Assembly: GCA_027327685.1 (NCBI GenBank)
Contig: DAHVYL010000037.1
Coordinates: 1 to 6,653 of the forward strand
Source of the DNA: Candidatus Woesebacteria bacterium
GTDB taxonomy: Bacteria; Patescibacteriota; Microgenomatia; UBA8517
Direction of reading: 5' to 3'
DNA: 6,653 bases
A program made the position numbers and the translations under genes. Positions within the stretch are counted from its first letter, which is position 1. Each line of letters opens with the position of its first letter. Below, in pieces: positions 1 to 5,645 of this stretch. Below the pieces are notes generated by a model. That model ran no database searches. It was not told the DNA's origin and worked only from the letters and a program-made list of their open reading frames with translations.

Positions 1-93
1 CTTTTTTTTGTTTTTACAAATATTTAATAGTTTACTTATATAATCTTCTGAATCGTCAAGATTAAATAACTGTTGAGTACAATTTCCAACATT
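1..93 (-). other. AT-rich non-FtsZ segment inside the ftsZ frame; possible intervening sequence
   Basis: Codons 78-108 of the ftsZ frame do not match FtsZ. Counting bases gives 23 G+C in positions 1-100, against 43 in 101-200 and 42 in 201-300. Read on the minus strand, two inverted repeats are visible: TGTTG (91-87) with CAACA (75-71), loop 11 nt, and AATCTT (63-58) with AAGATT (47-42), loop 10 nt, the latter enclosed by AGTT (71-68) and AACT (32-29). These could be RNA stems, but short stems are easily found in AT-rich DNA. No GUGYG group II 5' end and no intein N-terminal block (Cys followed by a GD-T motif) was recognised, and no group I core could be assembled from what is present. The frame is open throughout, which is mild evidence that it is translated. 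The nature of the segment is not known; it may be part of an intron, an in-frame insertion, or an assembly join. Confidence 0.5.
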
Positions 94-324
94 TTCAGGA
101 TTTCCGCCAACTCCTAAACCTTTAGTTAATTTCTCGCCAATCTGAAGTTTGGTCGGGGCCTTGTTGTTAAGAAGAACTTGGGCATCGGTATTTATGGCAA
201 CAAACTCAACTCCGTTGACAATTCCCGTTTCAATCATCGAGGAAATTGCATTTCCACCACCTCCACCAACGCCGATTACTTTTATTTTTGCTATTCTTGC
301 AGAGTCCGGTTTAACGAGTGCCAT
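1..324 (-). CDS. ftsZ: Cell division protein FtsZ, N-terminal part (3' end outside window)
   Basis: FtsZ is the tubulin-like GTPase that forms the cytoplasmic division ring. The window holds 108 codons from the ATG at 324-322. Residues 1-77 are a classic FtsZ start: a short basic N-terminal tail, strand S1 and the glycine-rich T1 nucleotide loop ([10 protein letters not shown], 17-26), the T2 region (AINTDAQVL, 43-51), then [18 protein letters not shown] (60-77), which is the T3 region. From residue 78 onward the sequence no longer resembles FtsZ: the AAEES-type helix and the GADMVF/VTAGM strand leading to GGGTGTG are absent, although the reading frame stays open to the window edge. The start is supported by the family-typical MALVKPDSA opening; no Shine-Dalgarno is visible upstream. 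It lies 80 nt after ftsA, the usual order. The identity of the first 77 residues is secure, but whether the gene is intact beyond them cannot be seen. Confidence 0.93.
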   Translation of the reverse strand, partial: MALVKPDSARIAKIKVIGVGGGGGNAISSMIETGIVNGVEFVAINTDAQVLLNNKAPTKLQIGEKLTKGLGVGGNPENVGNCTQQLFNLDDSEDYISKLLNICKNKKK

Positions 325-361
325 AAATTTATAATTTTTAGTCCAAACTATACGTGGCAGA

Positions 362-390
362 ATTGTAACCTGGGCAGAAGAAAAACACAA
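362..390 (-). promoter_or_regulatory. Candidate sigma70-type promoter for ftsZ
   Basis: On the minus strand, in the ftsA-ftsZ gap, TTGTGT (390-385) is followed after 17 nt by TACAAT (367-362). The -10 matches the consensus at five of six positions and the -35 at three. Transcription would start near 355, giving a leader of about 31 nt before the ftsZ ATG at 324. A separate promoter for ftsZ is common in dcw clusters and would fit the only sizeable gap in this one. A TTCTGCC direct repeat (379-373 and 362-356, unit spacing 17 nt) flanks the -10 box. This is prediction by eye only. Confidence 0.4.
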
Positions 391-404
391 GCGCACATGA
401 GCTA

Positions 405-1661
405 CTAGGGTAAAAGATTTTTAATACTGTCTATCAATTTACCAAACACTCCAGATGAGGGTAGTTTTACCTTTTTTGAGAAACTTGTCAAGTTCTCCGT
501 GGGAAGCGTTTTTGCCCCATAAAGTAAAAGTCCCACACATGTCGAAAAAGATGGGGTGATGACATCGTCGATAAGTCCGCCGATTCCCTTGGGAAGTCCC
601 ACTCTTACGGGAAGGGAAAGAACACGCTTCGCAGAATCAATTACCCCGGCGGTTTCTGCTCCGCCTCCGGTAATAATTGCCCCTGAAGGAATTCTGTTGG
701 CAATTCCCTCTCTTTCAAGTTCTATTTTTACCATTGAAAAAATTTCATTCAAGCGCGGTCTAATGATTCCTTCTATCAATGTTTTTTTGGAGATCTTTTT
801 GATTTCGGTGATATTTAAGCCCGCTAAGTCCAGTTCATCGCTTTCCTCCTGGATCTTTTTCTTGGAAAGGGCGATTTTAATTTTTTCCGCTGTTTCCAAA
901 GAGACCCTAAGGCCTATTGCCAAATCGTTGGTTACATTTTTTGCACCAATGGGAATAACTCCGGAATAGGCAATTGCACCATCAATATAGGCCGCTATCG
1001 ATGTAGTCCCTCCTCCGATATCAACCAGTACACATCCCAGTTCTTTTTCCGTGGGTGTCAGTACGGCTTCTGCCGAGGCTAAACCCGAAAAAACCATTTC
1101 TTCTATCTTAATCCCAACTTCGTTTACAGCTTTTGTGGTATTTTTAAGAGCCGAGGAAGCCGCCGAAACAATGTGTGTGTCCACCTCAAGTCTTACCCCA
1201 CTCATGCCTACAGCATCCCGAACACCGGCTTCTCCATCAACTATGAATTCCCTGGGCACCACAAAAATCACCTCGCGCGAAACCGGTAGGGAAATTGCAG
1301 AAGCCGCCTCAACGGCCCTATCCACATCATTCTCGGTAATTTCCCCGTTTGGATCAGATACCGCAACAACCCCGTGTGAATTTTGTGAATGAATGTGAGC
1401 TCCTCCCATGGCCAGGTAGGCCGCATCGAGGTTATATCCCGCCATGCGTTCAGCCGCCTCAACCGATGTGATTGTCGTCTCAACCGCATCGTCAATGTCC
1501 ACAATTTGGCCTTTTTTGATACCCTTCGACTCTACTTGTGAAGCACCCACTATATTTACCGAGGTTTCCCCGGTCATAGGATCGGCAACCACCTGACTTA
1601 TAAGGGTTGCAATTTTACTTGAACCCATATCTATGGCCGCAACAATTCTTGGTTTAATCAT
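405..1661 (-). CDS. ftsA: Cell division protein FtsA
   Basis: FtsA is an actin-fold ATP-binding protein that tethers FtsZ filaments to the membrane and recruits later divisome proteins. Visible in order in the 418 residues: phosphate-1 loop ([14 protein letters not shown], 8-21), the FtsA-specific 1C (SHS2) subdomain around 85-165, including [10 protein letters not shown] (134-143) and a [14 protein letters not shown] stretch, phosphate-2 loop ([15 protein letters not shown], 211-225), the adenosine motif ([13 protein letters not shown], 327-339), a linker from about 385, and a C-terminal amphipathic helix ([15 protein letters not shown], 404-418), the expected membrane-targeting sequence. 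Length is normal for the family. The ATG lies 5 nt after the ftsQ stop, so the two are surely co-transcribed; the preceding AAGATAACAAAG is at best a weak ribosome site. ftsZ follows. All key nucleotide motifs are intact and nothing in the protein looks degraded. Confidence 0.97.
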   Translation of the reverse strand: MIKPRIVAAIDMGSSKIATLISQVVADPMTGETSVNIVGASQVESKGIKKGQIVDIDDAVETTITSVEAAERMAGYNLDAAYLAMGGAHIHSQNSHGVVAVSDPNGEITENDVDRAVEAASAISLPVSREVIFVVPREFIVDGEAGVRDAVGMSGVRLEVDTHIVSAASSALKNTTKAVNEVGIKIEEMVFSGLASAEAVLTPTEKELGCVLVDIGGGTTSIAAYIDGAIAYSGVIPIGAKNVTNDLAIGLRVSLETAEKIKIALSKKKIQEESDELDLAGLNITEIKKISKKTLIEGIIRPRLNEIFSMVKIELEREGIANRIPSGAIITGGGAETAGVIDSAKRVLSLPVRVGLPKGIGGLIDDVITPSFSTCVGLLLYGAKTLPTENLTSFSKKVKLPSSGVFGKLIDSIKNLLP

Positions 1662-1666
1662 CTTTG

Positions 1667-2338
1667 TTATCTTAATACAGGATTTTTATAACGCAAGTCG
1701 ATCTGCGAATACAAAACATCTCCTTCTCCACTTTGGATACCAGAATAGATAAGCCTCAGAGAACCCAATAACATTTCTCTATCGGCACCTACTAAAGGAA
1801 ATATTACTCTGATTGGCCCCGGTAATTCAACAAGCAAAGTATCCCCTTCGATAGTAGACGTTCTGGTTTGATACATTTTGTATATACCCTCAGTAAGTCT
1901 AAGCGCCAAAAGATGGGTATCGGTAACTCTTTCCCCCGGCTCCGGTAGATCTATTTTTACAGATACCTCGGGAAGTGTTGTTTCCTCGGAAAGAGCAAGA
2001 ACTATTCCTTCCTTATCAACCAGAACCAGAGTTCCGGCCGAGATATTTCTGAGAGCAAAAACGGGTTTTTTGATTATCAAATCAACTCTTAAAACATTGG
2101 GAAGCTTAAACTGGACGGAGAAGGCCGAAACGATAAAACTCGACTTTAATTTTTTATTAAGCTCCCTGCCTGCATAAAACATGCTTTTACCTTCCAAGGG
2201 AATTATTTGACTGGCAATCTCTTCGGGACAACCTCCGTACTGGGTTCTGCAGTCTATTCTGACCTTTATGAAAAACCTGGGAAGAAGTATTGCCGAAAGC
2301 AAAATTAAAAAAATGGCCGGTAAAAGAATTTTTTTCAC
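1667..2338 (-). CDS. ftsQ: FtsQ-like divisome membrane protein
   Basis: FtsQ/DivIB is a single-pass membrane protein whose extracytoplasmic POTRA and beta domains link early and late divisome proteins. This 223-residue protein has an almost absent cytoplasmic tail (MKK), one hydrophobic anchor (about residues 4-20) and a soluble outer part. A POTRA-like stretch runs about 25-98, including the ...KLPNVLRVDLIIKKPVFAL segment typical of the FtsQ POTRA/beta junction, followed by a beta-rich domain with LVDKEGIVL (107-115), the equivalent of the conserved FtsQ 'D..G..' strand. Two cysteines at 30 and 37, just outside the anchor, could form a disulfide. The start is GTG at 2338-2336, overlapping the murG stop (GTGA), with a GGAAG ribosome site 9 nt upstream. 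Sequence conservation of FtsQ is weak, so the call rests on fold-like features plus the position between murG and ftsA. Confidence 0.88.
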   Translation of the reverse strand: MKKILLPAIFLILLSAILLPRFFIKVRIDCRTQYGGCPEEIASQIIPLEGKSMFYAGRELNKKLKSSFIVSAFSVQFKLPNVLRVDLIIKKPVFALRNISAGTLVLVDKEGIVLALSEETTLPEVSVKIDLPEPGERVTDTHLLALRLTEGIYKMYQTRTSTIEGDTLLVELPGPIRVIFPLVGADREMLLGSLRLIYSGIQSGEGDVLYSQIDLRYKNPVLR

Positions 2339-3444
2339 TTCATGAAACTTCCGATTAAATCAACAATCTTTTTAGCTGCTTCAATGTCGGGACTTTCTTT
2401 GCCTTTAATTCTTTTTAAGATCTCGGGCATATCCGAAACCACATCTTCAATGGCCTCCATAAGTTTTTTTGGTGTCAGTTTTCCCTGCGGGATAACTCTA
2501 GCAACTCCCAAATCTTTGGCAATTTGGGCATTTTTGGTTTGTTCGTCCAGATAGCTGATGGGTAGGGGAATTAAAATTGCGGGACGGCCCACGACCATTA
2601 TCTCGGAAACCGTGTTGGCTCCGGCCCTGCTGATAATAATTGACGAGCGTGAATAGACGCTGTCGATTTCCAACGGATTGACCCTTACAAAAACCTCATA
2701 ATTGTTGCGTAGCGCTTGAGGAAGTTTTTGCTTTATGGCAGAAAACTTTAGGTAATCAAGACCCCCAGTTTGGTGAATAACTTTGTATTTTGTCAAAAGA
2801 GATCTCAAAATTTCTTCGACCGCCAAGTTGATGCTCTGCGAACCCCGAGATCCTCCCGTAATAAAAACAACCGGAGGATCTTTGGGCTTTCCGAGAGGAG
2901 TGATGCGTCTTATTCTTTTCATTACGGGATTGCCCGTAACCACAAAGTCAAAACCTTTAAAATATTTTTTACTTTCGCTTCTGGCCAGCGCTATCTTTGT
3001 AGCAAATCCGGCCGAGGCAAGGTTAGCCCTACCCGCCGCCGATGTTTGTTCGTGAATAATGACCGGAATCCTTAAAAGCTTGGCGTTAAAAACAACAGGA
3101 AAAGAAGCAAACCCTCCAAAAGATAAAACCGCCTTTGGTTTAATCTTAAGCAGATAGTATAAAGACTCCAAAAAACCGATCGGAATTTTCAAAATGGACG
3201 GAATTGTCCAAAGCGTAAACCTTCTCTGAATTCTACCTGTAGTCAGGGGTAAAAAAGATACACCTAAACGCGGCAAAACTTCCGACTCCAGAGTTACGAT
3301 TTTTTTCCCTTCTATTGCATTTTTAACCCCTATCCAATAAAGCTTCCAGTCCCTGCCCTGTGCTTTTATTTCTTCAACAACCGCTACGGCAGTTGTCGCG
3401 GCATGTCCACCCGTAAGTACCAGTTTATTTTTGTTTTTGTTCAT
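2335..3444 (-). CDS. murG: UDP-GlcNAc:lipid I N-acetylglucosaminyltransferase MurG
   Basis: MurG transfers GlcNAc from UDP-GlcNAc to lipid I on the inner face of the membrane, giving lipid II. The 369-residue protein has the two-domain GT-B layout. N-domain: glycine loop TGGHAATT (11-18), SFGGFASFP (108-116), which is the second glycine-rich loop, and HEQTSAAGRAN (131-141), the membrane/acceptor-side HEQ motif. Domain junction: VVTGNPV (168-174). C-domain: FITGGSRGSQSIN (194-206), IHQTGG (223-228), and the donor-binding SRAGANTVSE (272-281) followed by GRPAILIPLP and DEQTKNAQ (300-307). The first loop is shorter than the canonical GGTGGHxxP form, lacking the first glycines and the proline. 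The ATG at 3444-3442 lies inside the end of ftsW (20-nt overlap); no ribosome site is visible, so translational coupling is likely. The stop overlaps the ftsQ start. Confidence 0.97.
   Translation of the reverse strand: MNKNKNKLVLTGGHAATTAVAVVEEIKAQGRDWKLYWIGVKNAIEGKKIVTLESEVLPRLGVSFLPLTTGRIQRRFTLWTIPSILKIPIGFLESLYYLLKIKPKAVLSFGGFASFPVVFNAKLLRIPVIIHEQTSAAGRANLASAGFATKIALARSESKKYFKGFDFVVTGNPVMKRIRRITPLGKPKDPPVVFITGGSRGSQSINLAVEEILRSLLTKYKVIHQTGGLDYLKFSAIKQKLPQALRNNYEVFVRVNPLEIDSVYSRSSIIISRAGANTVSEIMVVGRPAILIPLPISYLDEQTKNAQIAKDLGVARVIPQGKLTPKKLMEAIEDVVSDMPEILKRIKGKESPDIEAAKKIVDLIGSFMK
2348..2352 (-). promoter_or_regulatory. Ribosome binding site for ftsQ inside murG 3' end
   Basis: GGAAG on the minus strand lies 9 nt before the GTG start of ftsQ and within the last codons of murG. 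It is the only reasonable Shine-Dalgarno-like element found ahead of any start in the window and supports the choice of the GTG in the GTGA overlap. Confidence 0.5.
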
Positions 3445-4537
3445 ATTTTGTAAATTTCGATATATTTAGTAGTATACCGCAAGCGGAAAGTATCATCACT
3501 AAACTGCTTCCGCCATAGGAGATGAAAGGCAGAGGGATTCCTGTTAAAGGCACCAAAGAAACCATGGAGGCGATATTTAAAAACGCCTGCCCCCCGACCC
3601 AGGCAGAAATCCCTACCGCGAGAACGGATGAGAACCTATCCGGTGCATTTTTGGCAATTCTAAGCCCCCTAAAAACAAAAAATACAAACAGAAAAATAAC
3701 TGCCAAGGCTCCGATAAGTCCCAGTTCTTCCGCAATTACGGCAAAAATTGAGTCTGTCGAAGCTTCGGGTAAAAATAAATATTTTTGGCGGGAGGCTCCA
3801 AAACCGACTCCGAATATTCCTCCCGACCCCAGTGCCAAAAGAATCTGTCTGATGTGATATGAGCTTCCCAAGGGATCTCCCGTGCTTTCGAGAAAGGTTA
3901 AAAGTCTTGCTTTTCTATAGGGGGAGAAAAGTATCAAAAGAGTTGTGGCGGCTATCCCTACCCCAACGGAGCCCGCAACATAGAACAAATTAACGTCGGC
4001 CACAAAGATCTGAGAAAAACCGATAACAAGGATAATCAGAGTCGTTCCCAAATCCGGCTGCAACATAATGAGACCAGCCACAAGACCTAGCGGAATAAGG
4101 TAGGCCAGGGGGGGCTTTTTGCCGGCGGCCAATTTGGCAAAATAAATGCCGATTGTAAATTTAATAAGCTCGGACGGTTGAAAATTAATAGGCCCAAAGC
4201 TAATCCAGCGTCTGGCCCCGAGGGCGGAAATTCCGAACTGCTGCACCAAAACCAGAACAAGAAACCCCAAAGAAATAAAAAACAAAGGAGTTGCCAATTT
4301 TCCCCAAAATGTGTATTTGATTCTTGAGATAACAAAAAACAAAGTAATTCCTATCACCGCCGAGATAGCCTGCTCTTTCAGTAAATAAAACTTATTGCCG
4401 TAGTTATCCAAAGATTGGGGTGCGGAAACATCCGCCACCGCAACTATTCCCAATACAACAAGGGCCATAACCAGGAAAAACAATTTTTTATCAAAAGATC
4501 CGTTTTGTTTTGACAGTGTCGGTTTGCGGTTTCTCAC
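3425..4537 (-). CDS. ftsW: Septal peptidoglycan glycosyltransferase FtsW (SEDS family)
   Basis: FtsW polymerises lipid II at the septum together with a class B PBP. The 370-residue protein has a short basic cytoplasmic tail followed by about ten hydrophobic segments. SEDS motifs seen in order: GARRWI (107-112), NFQPSELIKF (118-127), LQPDLGTTLI (159-168), the large outer loop with STGDPLGSSYHIRQ (218-231), LPEASTDSIFAVIAEELG (256-273), which holds the conserved acidic residue regarded as catalytic in the family, and the signature GIPLPFISYGGSSL (333-346). The usual His in PEAHTD is Ser here. FtsW is preferred over its relative RodA because of the dcw location between mraY and murG; the sequence alone would not fully exclude a RodA role. 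The start is GTG at 4537-4535, 17 nt after the mraY stop, without a visible ribosome site. The basic C-terminus (KFTKYEQKQK) overlaps murG. Confidence 0.95.
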   Translation of the reverse strand: MRNRKPTLSKQNGSFDKKLFFLVMALVVLGIVAVADVSAPQSLDNYGNKFYLLKEQAISAVIGITLFFVISRIKYTFWGKLATPLFFISLGFLVLVLVQQFGISALGARRWISFGPINFQPSELIKFTIGIYFAKLAAGKKPPLAYLIPLGLVAGLIMLQPDLGTTLIILVIGFSQIFVADVNLFYVAGSVGVGIAATTLLILFSPYRKARLLTFLESTGDPLGSSYHIRQILLALGSGGIFGVGFGASRQKYLFLPEASTDSIFAVIAEELGLIGALAVIFLFVFFVFRGLRIAKNAPDRFSSVLAVGISAWVGGQAFLNIASMVSLVPLTGIPLPFISYGGSSLVMILSACGILLNISKFTKYEQKQK

Positions 4538-4554
4538 TTAGGGTTAGAGATAGA

Positions 4555-5604
4555 CTACATTGTTGCCAGCCAAAGTCCAAATACTGCCAGAAGAAGACCT
4601 AAAATCCAGGCGCGCATTACAATTTTAGGTTCTTTCCAGCCTTTTGCCAAAAATGTGTGATGAAGCGGGGCCAGAGGCAGAATGGGTTTTTTCAAAAACT
4701 TCCAACCTAAAATTTGAATGAAGGATGAAGCAATCTCAATAACAAAAATTCCCCCGACTACAACAACTGCCAAGATTTTTCCAGTGATAAGCCCTATCAC
4801 GGCAAGCATTGCCCCGAAGGATAAGGCTCCCGCATCTCCCAAAAAGATTCTTGCCGGCCAGACATTGAAGTACAAAAAAGCAAAAAGCGCTCCTACCCAA
4901 AGTGAAACGAAAAACAAAAGAGGAGTATCTAAATTCCCTATAGCCAACACACCGAAAACCGCCAAACAAATTATCAAAAGCCCGGTAGAAAGGCCGTCCA
5001 GTCCATCAGTCACGTTAAACGCATTCGAAAAGGCAACTATCACAAAGGCAGAAAACGGGATATACCAAGGTCCCAAATCCCAAACAATATGGAACCCGGG
5101 AATATTAATAATATGTACACCTAAATATTTGTATATGAAAAATCCCAAAAAGAAACCCAAAATCCATTGCAGGATAAACTTCTGTCTGCGTCTAAGCCCA
5201 AACCATAATCCCAAAACACCTTTTGTAGGTTTTGCAAAGACCTTTAAAAGATCATCCGAAAGTCCCAAGAGTCCAAAAGAGATAAAAGCAAAAAAAATGG
5301 CAAAAAGTTCGGCCCTAAGCGGAAAAGCACTTTTAACATAAAGTCCTAAAAATGAAGCCAGGGGAAAAGAAACAGCAAAAGCAAGAGTGACCAAAGCAAT
5401 TATCAAAATTCCTCCTCCCACGGGAGTTCCTGCTTTAATATCGTGAAGTTGGTCAAAAAGAGGTATTTTGCCGCTTTTGGGTGCTTCCTTTTTTCTGGTC
5501 AAGTGTAGTTTAGAAAACAGATTTATAACAGGGATGAGAAGTATCAAGCAGACCAGGAAAGAAAACATCACAAGCCCCAAACTCAGAGTTAAGTAGTTTG
5601 TCAT
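4555..5604 (-). CDS. mraY: Phospho-MurNAc-pentapeptide transferase MraY
   Basis: MraY is the integral membrane enzyme that transfers phospho-MurNAc-pentapeptide from UDP to undecaprenyl phosphate, forming lipid I. The 349 residues contain about ten membrane segments and all main family motifs: KAGTPVGGG (57-65), the Mg-binding LSDDLLK (115-121, Asp117/Asp118), NAFNVTDGLDGLSTG (194-208), FLGDAGALSFG (254-264, Asp257), and the cytoplasmic PLHHTFLAKGWKEPKIVMRAW (313-333). In that last motif the usual His-His-His is His-His-Thr (315-317). Length is normal. The ATG at 5604-5602 is 30 nt after murF and has no Shine-Dalgarno; a strong promoter-like sequence ends just upstream. murD, which often follows mraY, is absent here; ftsW comes next. 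Confidence 0.97.
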   Translation of the reverse strand: MTNYLTLSLGLVMFSFLVCLILLIPVINLFSKLHLTRKKEAPKSGKIPLFDQLHDIKAGTPVGGGILIIALVTLAFAVSFPLASFLGLYVKSAFPLRAELFAIFFAFISFGLLGLSDDLLKVFAKPTKGVLGLWFGLRRRQKFILQWILGFFLGFFIYKYLGVHIINIPGFHIVWDLGPWYIPFSAFVIVAFSNAFNVTDGLDGLSTGLLIICLAVFGVLAIGNLDTPLLFFVSLWVGALFAFLYFNVWPARIFLGDAGALSFGAMLAVIGLITGKILAVVVVGGIFVIEIASSFIQILGWKFLKKPILPLAPLHHTFLAKGWKEPKIVMRAWILGLLLAVFGLWLATM

Positions 5605-5616
5605 ACTGTCTATTAG

Positions 5617-5645
5617 ATTATAACCTTGCGCCGGTTACGAGGCAA
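5617..5645 (-). promoter_or_regulatory. Candidate sigma70-type promoter for mraY onward
   Basis: On the minus strand TTGCCT (5645-5640), within the last codons of murF, is followed after 17 nt by a perfect TATAAT (5622-5617). The -35 matches consensus at four of six positions. The expected transcription start near 5610 leaves only about 6 nt before the mraY ATG at 5604, so the transcript would be nearly leaderless, which fits the absence of a Shine-Dalgarno sequence there. This is prediction by eye; an AT-rich gap can give a TATAAT by chance. Confidence 0.5.

Noticed and set aside
1..81. Intein starting at Cys82 of the ftsZ frame
   Set aside because: The sequence after the Cys (TQQLFNLDD) lacks the usual intein N-terminal block, so it is not called, though the window is too short to exclude an unusual one.
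1..96. Frameshift as the cause of the FtsZ break
   Set aside because: The other two minus-strand frames give [12 protein letters not shown]... and [10 protein letters not shown], each ending at TAA, and neither resembles the missing FtsZ helix or strand.
325..404. Terminator between ftsA and ftsZ
   Set aside because: No GC-rich hairpin followed by a T run is present on the minus strand.
149..408. Plus-strand small open frames opposite ftsZ and the ftsA-ftsZ gap
   Set aside because: They are antisense to the conserved FtsZ N-terminus; the proline run is the complement of the glycine loop.
556..1392. Plus-strand open frames opposite ftsA
   Set aside because: Antisense shadows of a fully conserved FtsA, low complexity and without motifs.
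4718..5341. Plus-strand open frame of 207 codons
   Set aside because: It lies wholly antisense to mraY, is Lys/Pro/Ser rich with no recognisable domain, and looks like a by-product of the codon use of mraY.
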